Assembly: GCF_014652095.1 (NCBI RefSeq)
Contig: NZ_BMYD01000001.1
Span: 1,279,466 to 1,343,465, forward strand
Source of the DNA: Cognatilysobacter bugurensis
GTDB taxonomy: Bacteria; Pseudomonadota; Gammaproteobacteria; Xanthomonadales; Xanthomonadaceae
Reading direction: 5' to 3'
DNA length: 64,000 nt
In this document: in pieces, positions 11,666-19,715 of the stretch
Numbering within the stretch: position 1 is the first letter of the stretch
Layout of the letters: the number at the start of each line of letters is the position of its first letter
The notes under the pieces: model-generated
What the model saw: the letters and a program-made list of their open reading frames with translations, nothing else
The model's database searches: none
What the model was told of the DNA's origin: nothing
Made by a program: the position numbers and the translations under genes

Positions 11666-11693
11666 AAAGGCCGCGAGCGATCGCGGCCTTTTT
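11666..11693 (+). terminator. Rho-independent terminator after tRNA-Phe
   Basis: AAAGGCCGCGA-GCGA-TCGCGGCC followed by TTTTT: an 8-bp GC-rich stem, GNRA-type tetraloop and T-run, 30 nt past the tRNA. Confidence 0.92.
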
Positions 11694-11743
11694 CGTTGTG
11701 CGTCCTGGCGTCGAGCGCGCGATGGTTCGCCGCATCCCGGCGC

Positions 11744-11779
11744 AAAAAAGAAGCCCGGGCTTCCTGCCCGGGCTTTTTC
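11744..11779. terminator. Bidirectional terminator between tRNA-Phe and subtilase
   Basis: AAGCCCGGGC-TTCCT-GCCCGGGCTT stem flanked by AAAAAA on the left and TTTTT on the right, so both strands see a stem followed by a U-run. On the minus strand it ends the subtilase transcript (stop at 11803). Confidence 0.88.
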
Positions 11780-11802
11780 CCACCGCAGCGTTGCGAGCGC
11801 GC

Positions 11803-14307
11803 TCAGTCCTCCGCGCTCTGGTAGTGCGTCATGTAGCGACCGGCGGCCACGGCGTATGCCGCACGCGTGACCTTGGTCGACGGATCGAAATACGCCTTCA
11901 GCGTGGGCTGCAGGTCGTACGGGCCCTGCGCCACCGCGAAGCGGGCGTTGATGAGGCCGAGATCGAGTGCGTACTGCACGTAGCCGCGCAGGCTGGATGG
12001 GACCGAGGCCGCGTCCTCGAGCGGGATGCGCTTGCCGTCGTAGAACGCGGTCAGCGGGCCGTCGAACGAGCGCGCTTCGTTCTGCAGTGCAAGCGACTGC
12101 ACCAGCGAGTACGCCAAGCTGACGCGGGTCACGGCGTCATCCGGCCGGAACGCGCCGCTCACCGTGCCCATCACGCCGTCCTGGCTCTGCGTGAGGTCGC
12201 GCAGCGCGCCGCCGCGGGCCACGGCCGACTCGGCGAACGCGTAAGCCTCCGTGCCCGGCGCGAGGTCGCTGAAGCTCGACACACCATTGAACGGCAGGTG
12301 CTGGCGCACGTTTGCACCCATGAGCAGGTACTCGGCGAGTTCCTTGCGCTTGATCGCGCTGTCGGGGCGGAACTTGCGATCGGAGAACCCGTCGACGAGG
12401 CGGTTCGCGACCGCGAATTCGATCGCCGTGCGCGCCGGGTGGGTCGCGACGTCGTCCATGCCCGTGTAGCCGCCGCTGCGCAGGAACGAGACCTCGCCAT
12501 TGACGAAGCCCGGCGCACCGTAGCCGTTGGTGGCGTTGGTGGGGTCGAGGTCCTGGCCCGACACCGAGCCGATGCCGCGCACCTGCACGCGCCACGTGCC
12601 CGGCTTGCCCGGCGCACCCGCGACGACGGTGTCACCCAGCAACGGAAGCGCGATCGACGAGCCGTAGCGGTTGCCGTCCGGATCGATGAGCGAGATCGCG
12701 AGCGTGTTGTCGCTGATCGTCGCGCGCGCCGACACGAATGCCACGCCCTCTTCCACCGTGAACGTGTGGTCCTCAAGCGTGCCGACCGGCGAGAAGAACA
12801 GTTCGAACGGCTGCGGTGCGCCGCCCGGAGCGAGCAGTGCATTCGCATTGAACTCGCGCAAGCCGTTGACCGTCGCGCCGAAGCCGTTGCGCACGCCGGC
12901 GGCTTCCGCCACCGCTGCATAGGCGTTGAGATGGCCCATGCCCGCTTCCCACGGCAGGCGGCCGCTCATGTTCGTCGAGGTGCGCTCGAGAATGTCCTTG
13001 ACCTGCGCAGGAGTGAGGTTTGGATTTGCTTCGAACATCAGTGCGACCACGCCGGCGACGTGCGGGGTCGCCATCGAGGTGCCGCTCGAGTGCGTATAGA
13101 ACGGCAGGTGTTCCGGCGCGAGGTTCGCCGTGTCCTGCTCGGCCCCGAGCGGCGGCAGTGCGCCCGAGTTGGCACGCGTCGAGATGATGTCGACGCCGGT
13201 CGCGACGACCGTCGGTTCGTTGATGTACGTCCAGCTCTTGCCGTCGGGCATCGTGAACGTGGCGGTTTCACCGCGCTTGCCACGCGAGGAGAACGACGTC
13301 AGCACGCCGTCTTTTTCGCCCGCGCCGACCGAGATGACCCACGGGGCCTGCGCGTACGGGTTATGCGTGTCTTCGCCCGCGCCGTCATTGCCGGCCGCGA
13401 AGACGCTGACGATGCCACGCTTGTAGAGCTCGTAGGTCGCGATGCTGACCGGATTCAACGGATCGAACTTGCCGCTGCTGCCCCAGGAGTTGCTCGTCAC
13501 GCGGATCGGCGCGCTGTAGCTGAACTGGTTCGTTGCCGCGTAGTCGAGGCCACCGACCGCATCGAGGATGAACAGCACACCGCCCGAGCCATAGCCCACG
13601 AGCTTCGCGCCGGGCGCGACGCCGCGATACAGACCGCCCGAACGCTGACCGGTGCCGCCGACGGTGCCCGCGCAGTGGGTGCCGTGGCCGGAGCCGAGGT
13701 CCGTGTTCGGCTGCCCCTCGAGGTAGGTCATTGGCACGATGCCGGGTGCAATCTCGCCGGCGAGTTCAGCGAGGATGTTCTGCGGCGCGAGCACGTTCTC
13801 GACGACGTTACGGCCAAGCTTGAGGTCGTCGTGCGTCGCGTCGATGCCCGAGTCGTTGACCATCACCGCGACGCCAGCGCCGCTGAACGGGATCGCGCGG
13901 CCGAAATCACCGGGGTTCTGCACCGTGCGAGCGGCGCCGGAGATCTCGCGCTGTTCCTTGTTGAAGAAGCGCAGCGGCGCGTTCCAGAAGATCGACACCA
14001 CATCGTCGCGCTGCGCGAGTGCCTTGATCTCGGCCGGGGTCGCGAGTGCGCCGGCGATGGGCAGCGTGCGCATCGTGACGCCCTTTTCGATGCCCAGCGA
14101 CTTCAGCGCCTGCACCTGCGCGGCGCTCACCGGCGTCGACTGCTTGTACGTCACGACCACTGCAAGCTCATCGAGGGCCTTCGACGAATTCATGCGCTCG
14201 ACCAGCTGCGGGTCGAGCTGCGCATCGGCGAGGGCGACGCCACTTGCGAGGAGACCGGCGGCGATGGCGCAAACGCGGAAGGTCTTGCGGGAGGGACGTG
14301 GGGTCAT
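11803..14307 (-). CDS. Secreted S8 subtilase with SLH-like C-terminal repeats (paralog 1)
   Basis: Predicted extracellular serine protease, 834 aa. Signal peptide to about residue 27 (GLLASGVALA). Residues 45-115 resemble an I9-type inhibitory propeptide. The S8 domain has Asp152 (NDSGID), His208 (GHGTHCAGT), oxyanion Asn307 (AAGND) and Ser411 (SSGTSMATPHVAG). A PPC-like beta domain covers about 500-605. The last 210 residues hold three S-layer-homology-like units: near 620-665 (FAVANRLVDGFSDRKFRPDS), 680-738 (GAFRPDDAVTRVSLAYSLVQ) and 767-825 (YFDPSTKVTRAAYAVA). It is clearly paralogous to the protease at 23173-25641 and faces away from it. A bidirectional terminator follows it. Confidence 0.95.
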   Translation of the reverse strand: MTPRPSRKTFRVCAIAAGLLASGVALADAQLDPQLVERMNSSKALDELAVVVTYKQSTPVSAAQVQALKSLGIEKGVTMRTLPIAGALATPAEIKALAQRDDVVSIFWNAPLRFFNKEQREISGAARTVQNPGDFGRAIPFSGAGVAVMVNDSGIDATHDDLKLGRNVVENVLAPQNILAELAGEIAPGIVPMTYLEGQPNTDLGSGHGTHCAGTVGGTGQRSGGLYRGVAPGAKLVGYGSGGVLFILDAVGGLDYAATNQFSYSAPIRVTSNSWGSSGKFDPLNPVSIATYELYKRGIVSVFAAGNDGAGEDTHNPYAQAPWVISVGAGEKDGVLTSFSSRGKRGETATFTMPDGKSWTYINEPTVVATGVDIISTRANSGALPPLGAEQDTANLAPEHLPFYTHSSGTSMATPHVAGVVALMFEANPNLTPAQVKDILERTSTNMSGRLPWEAGMGHLNAYAAVAEAAGVRNGFGATVNGLREFNANALLAPGGAPQPFELFFSPVGTLEDHTFTVEEGVAFVSARATISDNTLAISLIDPDGNRYGSSIALPLLGDTVVAGAPGKPGTWRVQVRGIGSVSGQDLDPTNATNGYGAPGFVNGEVSFLRSGGYTGMDDVATHPARTAIEFAVANRLVDGFSDRKFRPDSAIKRKELAEYLLMGANVRQHLPFNGVSSFSDLAPGTEAYAFAESAVARGGALRDLTQSQDGVMGTVSGAFRPDDAVTRVSLAYSLVQSLALQNEARSFDGPLTAFYDGKRIPLEDAASVPSSLRGYVQYALDLGLINARFAVAQGPYDLQPTLKAYFDPSTKVTRAAYAVAAGRYMTHYQSAED

Positions 14308-14452
14308 GGCGGTCGAACTCCGGGAAGTGCATCAGGGGACGGTTCCAGCCTCCTCCCGCCGGCCCGCCCCCGACCATCGTGATTTCCCTTCACGGGCGCT
14401 GGGGGATTCCCCTCACACTTGTCCGCACATGGCCTTAACACGACCGCGCCGT

Positions 14453-14466
14453 GGGTGTTTTCCCCT
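14453..14466. promoter_or_regulatory. Shared upstream motif, copy 1
   Basis: GGGTGTTTTCCCCT, in the divergent region between subtilase 1 (start 14307) and the secreted protein gene (start 14550). It matches 13 of 14 bases of GGGGGTTTTCCCCT at 23052-23065, upstream of subtilase 2. A related GGGGGATTCCCC palindrome lies 50 nt to the left, at about 14401-14412. The role as an operator is inference. Confidence 0.4.
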
Positions 14467-14549
14467 AATGACGGGAATTGACGCGGCCGTTACGCTCGAT
14501 GGATGAACCATGGTCCGGTTCTTACGGTTCAACTACAGGGGCAGGTGTC

Positions 14550-15389
14550 ATGGCAAAGCAGCGTTGGATGTCCACTCTCACGCTCGCGTTCGGGCTTATG
14601 GCCGGCGCTGGCACGGCTGCCGCGCAGGCGCTTCCGGTTTCGATCGAGGCCTCCGGCAACGTGGCGCACGCACGCATCGGTCTCGGCTCGACGTCGCTCG
14701 CGGACGTGACGCTGTCGTTCCAGGACGCAAGCAACCTCAACGCGGCGAGCGTTGGCATCAGCGCCGAGCAGCTCAACCTTGCCGATCCCACTCTGCTGGC
14801 TCGGCTGCCGGCCGGATCGCTCACGCAGATCGCGAGCGGACTGCCGGTGATGATCACGGTCGAGCCCCCGGCGTCGGGCGGCCTGAGCTTCCGCAACACC
14901 GGGCGGATGGAAATCCACACGCACGCCCTGCCCTACACGGTCGGCAGCTCGCTGCGTGTGTTCAAGGCCCCGCTGGGCGGCAGCTTCCGTGACGTGACGG
15001 ACGAGATCGCCCAGGGCAGCGTGCGCGCGCGCAGCACCTACGGCGGCTTCTCGCAGTTCCTCATCGTTTCCGACCTGCGCCCGACTGCCGACGTCGTCGC
15101 CGAGAAAGTCGCGCGCCTGCGTACGAACGTCGATGCACTGCCGGCGGCCGAGCAGGCCGGTTTCGATACGCTGATCGACAACGCCGAAAGCGCTGTCGCG
15201 CGCGCCGACTACGCGGATGCGATCGCGAACGTCGATGCGCTCAAGGCCCGGGCGCTCGAGCGCGGCGGCAGCGCACTCGCAAACGAGTGGCGTGCTTCGC
15301 GCGACGTGACGAACCACGCGGGCGAGATTGCCGCGAACGCTGCCACGCTGCGCTTCAGCGTCGCCTACCTGCGTGACTTCGGCCAGTAA
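14550..15389 (+). CDS. Secreted protein of unknown function
   Basis: Product of 279 aa with a signal peptide ending near AGAGTAAAQA (residues 19-28). The mature part is beta-rich at first (VSIEASGNVAHARIGLGS, then a GRMEIHTHALPYTVGSSLRVF strand region), followed from about residue 185 by helices with VAEKVARLRTNVDALPAAEQ. No enzyme motif is recognised. ATG at 14550 is chosen because GGGGCAGG precedes it and the signal peptide follows directly. It shares its upstream region with the divergent subtilase and ends at a strong hairpin terminator, so it is a single-gene unit. It could be an accessory or substrate of the proteases, but nothing in the sequence proves that. Confidence 0.75.
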   Translation: MAKQRWMSTLTLAFGLMAGAGTAAAQALPVSIEASGNVAHARIGLGSTSLADVTLSFQDASNLNAASVGISAEQLNLADPTLLARLPAGSLTQIASGLPVMITVEPPASGGLSFRNTGRMEIHTHALPYTVGSSLRVFKAPLGGSFRDVTDEIAQGSVRARSTYGGFSQFLIVSDLRPTADVVAEKVARLRTNVDALPAAEQAGFDTLIDNAESAVARADYADAIANVDALKARALERGGSALANEWRASRDVTNHAGEIAANAATLRFSVAYLRDFGQ

Positions 15390-15416
15390 GCCGGTCTTGC
15401 AGCAGCGCGTCAGCTC

Positions 15417-15448
15417 AAACAGCGCCCTTCGGGGCGCTGTTTCGTTTC
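15417..15448 (+). terminator. Terminator after secreted protein gene
   Basis: AAACAGCGCCC-TTCG-GGGCGCTGTTT, an 11-bp stem with a stable TTCG tetraloop followed by CGTTTCGG; the T-run is interrupted. Confidence 0.75.
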
Positions 15449-15463
15449 GGGCACTGGCTGACC

Positions 15464-15561
15464 GGCCCCATCTGGCTCTACCGTTCACCGCTGTGACCCG
15501 TGGCGAGGATGGCCCACGGCGGCTTTCGGCGTGGGACCGGCCGGCGCACTAAGATGGGGCC
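15464..15561 (+). promoter_or_regulatory. Long-range inverted repeat in the leader of the FHA gene
   Basis: GGCCCCATCT at 15464-15473 is perfectly complementary to AGATGGGGCC at 15552-15561, which abuts the ATG at 15562. If transcription starts upstream, the pairing would bury the only purine-rich ribosome binding candidate. Significance is uncertain. Confidence 0.3.
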
Positions 15562-16446
15562 ATGCAAGCGCGACTGATCGCCTATCCCTCCGACGCCGCG
15601 GCATTGCCGCGCTGGCTGGCGCGCGGCGAACGCGTGCGCATCGGGCGCAGCGCGGAGTGCGATCTCGTGCTCGAAGACAGCTCAGTCTCACGCGTCCATG
15701 CCGAGCTCGTCGCCGAGAACGCCGGCTGGCGCCTGCGCGACCTCGACAGCAAGAACGGTGTGCACGTGGACGGCATGCAGGTGCGCGAGCTGCTGCTGCC
15801 GCCGTCATGCTGGCTGCGCCTCGGCGACGTGCATTGCGAGTTCGCGCAGTTCGACGACGCGCAGGCCGATGCGCTCCGCACCCGCCAGCAGGACCGCCAG
15901 GCGCGCTCGGCGATCCTCACGCAGCAGGTGGCGGCCGGCACCCGGTTCGACACGATGCTCGACGACGTCCTGCAAGGCGTGCTCGAGCTGTCCGGCTGCA
16001 GCCGCGGCTTCATGCTGCTCGCGCAGGACGGCGACTACCTCGTCAAGGCCAGCCGCGGCGTAGACGACGAGGCGCTCGTCCGTGGCGAATTCACCGGCAG
16101 CGCAGGCGCGGTCGAGCGCGCGCTGACCGAGCGGCGCCCGATTGTCGTGAACCAGGTCGGCAGCGAGGCTTGGCTTGCGCGGCGCGCTTCGGTCGTCGCC
16201 AGCGGCGTGCAATCACTCGTCTGCCTGCCGCTGCTCGAGCGCGACAAGGTCCTCGGCGCGGTCTATGCCGACCGCCGCGGACGGGGCGAGCCGATTACCG
16301 CAGTCGATCTCGAGCTGCTGCAAGCGTTCGCCGAGACCGCCACGCTGTGGCTGCTCGCGGGCCGCGCGCTCAGCTCGCTCGACAACGCGCCGCGCTGGAG
16401 CACGCTGGTGCGAAGCCGCACCCCCGCCGGCGAGGCCGACGCGTGA
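15562..16446 (+). CDS. FHA-GAF domain signalling protein
   Basis: Cytoplasmic protein of 294 aa. The N-terminal forkhead-associated domain, which binds phosphothreonine peptides, shows the conserved set: GRS (28-30), SRVH (43-46) and NG (65-66). From about 125 to 270 a GAF-type domain follows (LDDVLQGVLELSGCSRGFML, ending CLPLLERDKVLGAVYADRRG), a small-ligand or redox sensing fold. There is no output domain. The stop overlaps the GTG of the Ser/Thr kinase by 4 bp, so the two are made together and the FHA domain may read a site phosphorylated by that kinase; this is inference. Confidence 0.9.
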   Translation: MQARLIAYPSDAAALPRWLARGERVRIGRSAECDLVLEDSSVSRVHAELVAENAGWRLRDLDSKNGVHVDGMQVRELLLPPSCWLRLGDVHCEFAQFDDAQADALRTRQQDRQARSAILTQQVAAGTRFDTMLDDVLQGVLELSGCSRGFMLLAQDGDYLVKASRGVDDEALVRGEFTGSAGAVERALTERRPIVVNQVGSEAWLARRASVVASGVQSLVCLPLLERDKVLGAVYADRRGRGEPITAVDLELLQAFAETATLWLLAGRALSSLDNAPRWSTLVRSRTPAGEADA

Positions 16447-19400
16447 CCGATCCCGGGGCGACCGCCACCGGCATCTACTCACAGCAGCGGCTCGCCGCGG
16501 GCTCCGTGCTCGCCGGACGCTTTCGCATCGAATCCGTGCTCGGCATCGGGGGCATGGGCGTGGTCTACCGGGCGCGCGACCTGTCGCTTGACGTGCCGGT
16601 CGCGCTCAAGCTGCTGCGCCCGGAACTCGCGTCCCGGCCCGACGCGTTCGACCGCTTCCGGCAGGAATTGCTGACCGCGCGGCAGGTGTCGAGCCCGCAT
16701 GTCGTGCGCATCCACGACCTCGCGCAGGACGGCGCGCAGTGGTTCATCACGATGGACCTCATCGAAGGCGAAGGCCTGGACCGGCGCATCGACCGCGACG
16801 GCCCGCTTGCGCCAGACGAGGCGCTCGCGATTGCGCGCCAGCTGGCCGAAGGCCTGGGCGCGGCCCACGCGCGCGGCGTGATCCACCGCGACCTCAAGCC
16901 CGCGAACGTGTTGATCGACCGCGACGGCCGCGCGTTCATCACGGACTTCGGGGTTGCGCGTTCGCTCGCCAGCGGCGGCCTCACGCAAACCGGCTCCGTG
17001 GTCGGCACGCCGGACTACCTGTCGCCGGAGCAGGCGCGCGGCGAAGCGGTCGACGCGCGCAGCGACCTCTACGCGCTCGGCCTGATCCTCTACGAAATGC
17101 TGACCGGGGCGATGCCGTTCGCCGGCGGCACGGTGCCCGAGATCATTGCGCAGCGCATGCTGCGCACGCCGCCGCCGGTGACCCAACTCAAGCCCGCGAC
17201 GCCGCCGTGGATTGCCCGGCTCGTCGACCGCCTGCTGCGGCCGCAGCCTGCACACCGGCTGCAGAGCGCGGCCGATGTGGTCCACGCGATCGACCGCCGC
17301 GAGGTGCCGCGGGACTGGCGCCCCAGCCGGCGCGGCCTCGTGCTGGCGATCGCCGCGCTCGTCGCGATCGCGATCGGCATCGCGGCCTGGCAATTCATCG
17401 AGCGGCGCCCGGCGACCGTCGAAGTCGCGAACGTCGCGCCGTTGCATCGTCTGCTCCTGCTGCCCCTCGACACGCCGACCGGCGCGCTCGACGCCCCGCG
17501 CCGTGCGGCGCTGGACACGCTTGCGCGAGACACGCTTGCGGCCGTGCCGGGGCTCACCATCGTCGACGCCGAGCGCACGTTCCAGGCGATCCGACAACTT
17601 GACCCCACCGGCACATCGGCCGTCGGGGCCGACGCGTTGCGGCGCATCGTCGGTGCCGACCGCACGTTGAAGATCGCGCTCGAACCGAGCGACGGCGGCT
17701 TCCGCGCGGTCGCGACCCTCGAGCAGGCGGGCAGCGCGCCGGCGGTGGCCTCGGCCGCAGGAGCGGATGCGGCCGCGGCGCTGGGCGCGTTGATCGAGCA
17801 GCCCGCACTCGCGCGTGCGCTGCGCATCCCGACCACGCCGCAGCTCGAGCTGCCCGCCTCGGACGCAGCGCTCGTCGCGTACGGTGCCGGCGTGCTCGCC
17901 CGCCGCGAAGACCGCCCGGTCGACGCGCTGCAGCGGTTCGTCGAAGCGACCGAGGCCGCGCCCGCGTTCGCCCGCGGCTGGCTGGCCCGCGCCGAGGCCG
18001 CCGCGGCGATCGGCGAGCAGGACGCGGCCTACGAGGCGATCGAGCGGGGCCTCGCGGCGACCGACGAGGCAAGCCCACTGCACGCGCGCATGCAGGCCGA
18101 ACTCGCGATGCTCGCCGGCGATGCCACCGCGGCCGCCACCACGTGGCGTGAGCGCCTCCAGGCAACACCGGACGACACCTTCGCCGAGCTCAATCTCGCT
18201 CGCGCTCTGGGCGGCGGCGGCGACTTCCCGGGCGCGATCGCGGTGCTGCAACGGCTCGTCGAGCGCGACCCCAACGATGCGCGGGCCTGGTACGAACTCG
18301 GCAAGTTCTCGATCCTGCACGGACAGGCGCAGCGCGCGGTCGACGACTACCTCGTGCGCGCGCTGGTGCTCTACAAGCGCAGCGGCCACCGCTTTGGCGA
18401 GGCCGAGACCGTGAACGCGCTCGGCATCGGCTACAACCGCCTCGGCCAGGTGGACGACGCGGAGGAGCAGTTCCGGAAGGCGATCGAGCTGCGCCGCTCG
18501 CTGGGCAACCGACGCGGGCTCGCCACGAGCCTGCGCAACCTCGGCACCGTGCTCACGCTCGGCGGCCGCCACGAAGAAGCCGCCCGGCACCTCGCCGAAG
18601 CGCGCGCCCTGTACGAGGCGCTTGGCGACCAGGAAGGCCTTGCCGCGATCGAGAACGAACTGGGCCTGCTGGCCGAAGAACGCGGCGATTACACGGCGGC
18701 ACTCGGTGCGTTCCGGAGCGCACTCAAGCGCTGGCAGCAGCTGGGGCACGAGCCCGGCATTGCGCAGGCGCTCAACGACATCGGCTTTGCCCAGTTCCAG
18801 CTCGGCGCCTACGACGACGCGCAGGCGTATCTCGTGCAGTCGATGAATGCCTACCAGGCGCTCGGCGACCGCACCGGTGAAATCCGCACGCAACAAAACC
18901 TCGGCCAGCTCGCGACGGCGCGCGGCCAGTGGGACAACGCGCGAGAGCGGCTGCAGGCCTCGCTCTCGTCCGCCGAGCGTGCGCAGATGTACGAGGAAGC
19001 TGCCGTCAGTCTGCGCAACCTTGCGGAGCTCGACCTGCTGCAGGGCCGCCTAGGCGCGGCGCTGCGCAATGCCACGCGCGCGGAGACCCTGTTCGCCCAG
19101 CGCGGCGACGTGCGCGGCCAGGTCGACACCGGACTGCTGCGCGCGCAGACGATGTTCGCCGCGGGCGATGCGCAAGCCGCGCGCCAGGTGGTCGCCGCGC
19201 TCGAACCCCAGCTGGCACAGGCCTCCAGTGAGCAACGCGCAATTGCCTCGCTCCTGCGCGCACGTCTCGCTGAGCACGCCGGCGATGCCGCGCGACGCGC
19301 CCGCGAGCTGCAGCAGGCCGAGCAGCTCGCGCGCACGTCGGGAATTCGCCAGTTGCAGCTGCAGGTCGCGCTCGAGCGTGCTCAGCGCTTGCGCGACCCC

Positions 19401-19712
19401 GCGCTCGACTCGGCATTGACGGCGCTCGGCCACCTGCCGCTGCGGCTGCGCTGGACGGAGGCTGCGATGCGCGAAGCCCTCGAAGCCGGCGAGGCCGACG
19501 CGGCCGCTTCGCTCTATGCCGATGTGCTGCCTCGCCTGCGTCGGCTCGATTACCTGCATGCCGCCGACCTGCACGCGCTCGGTGCCGCGGCACTCGCCGG
19601 CACCGGCAACGATGCGGCCGCCGCCCGTGCGCGCGGTCAGGCCGAATCAGCGCGGCGCGCTCTGCAGCCGCTGCGTGCGGACCCGCCGCGCGCTGCCGCG
19701 CGGGAGGAGTGA
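16443..19712 (+). CDS. Membrane Ser/Thr protein kinase with TPR C-terminus
   Basis: Hanks-type kinase of 1089 aa. Residues 25-285 are the kinase: glycine loop GIGGMGVVYRA, Lys56 in VALKLL, HRDLKPANV with Asp150, DFG at 168-170, and SPEQARG in place of APE. One membrane segment follows (about 298-316, GLVLAIAALVAIAIGIAAW). Beyond it a 150-residue region and then at least six tetratricopeptide repeats (about 600-900, e.g. NALGIGYNRLGQVDDAEEQF) would face the periplasm if the topology is simple. The start is GTG inside the FHA gene's stop (GTGA). The histidine kinase gene begins 3 nt after its stop. Confidence 0.94.
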   Translation: MTDPGATATGIYSQQRLAAGSVLAGRFRIESVLGIGGMGVVYRARDLSLDVPVALKLLRPELASRPDAFDRFRQELLTARQVSSPHVVRIHDLAQDGAQWFITMDLIEGEGLDRRIDRDGPLAPDEALAIARQLAEGLGAAHARGVIHRDLKPANVLIDRDGRAFITDFGVARSLASGGLTQTGSVVGTPDYLSPEQARGEAVDARSDLYALGLILYEMLTGAMPFAGGTVPEIIAQRMLRTPPPVTQLKPATPPWIARLVDRLLRPQPAHRLQSAADVVHAIDRREVPRDWRPSRRGLVLAIAALVAIAIGIAAWQFIERRPATVEVANVAPLHRLLLLPLDTPTGALDAPRRAALDTLARDTLAAVPGLTIVDAERTFQAIRQLDPTGTSAVGADALRRIVGADRTLKIALEPSDGGFRAVATLEQAGSAPAVASAAGADAAAALGALIEQPALARALRIPTTPQLELPASDAALVAYGAGVLARREDRPVDALQRFVEATEAAPAFARGWLARAEAAAAIGEQDAAYEAIERGLAATDEASPLHARMQAELAMLAGDATAAATTWRERLQATPDDTFAELNLARALGGGGDFPGAIAVLQRLVERDPNDARAWYELGKFSILHGQAQRAVDDYLVRALVLYKRSGHRFGEAETVNALGIGYNRLGQVDDAEEQFRKAIELRRSLGNRRGLATSLRNLGTVLTLGGRHEEAARHLAEARALYEALGDQEGLAAIENELGLLAEERGDYTAALGAFRSALKRWQQLGHEPGIAQALNDIGFAQFQLGAYDDAQAYLVQSMNAYQALGDRTGEIRTQQNLGQLATARGQWDNARERLQASLSSAERAQMYEEAAVSLRNLAELDLLQGRLGAALRNATRAETLFAQRGDVRGQVDTGLLRAQTMFAAGDAQAARQVVAALEPQLAQASSEQRAIASLLRARLAEHAGDAARRARELQQAEQLARTSGIRQLQLQVALERAQRLRDPALDSALTALGHLPLRLRWTEAAMREALEAGEADAAASLYADVLPRLRRLDYLHAADLHALGAAALAGTGNDAAAARARGQAESARRALQPLRADPPRAAAREE

Positions 19713-19715
19713 TCC

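Noticed and set aside
11698..14382. 894-codon open frame on the plus strand opposite subtilase 1
   Set aside because: Composition is Arg/His-rich with no domain or signal; it is the antisense shadow of a high-GC gene whose catalytic motifs are complete on the minus strand. Similar long shadows at 960-2834, 1930-4593, 35562-37982, 41084-44407 and 48330-51176 were dropped for the same reason.
15531..16442. Upstream extension of the Ser/Thr kinase reading frame
   Set aside because: The frame is open but runs out of frame through the FHA-GAF gene and is Arg-rich; the kinase proper begins at the GTG overlapping the FHA stop.
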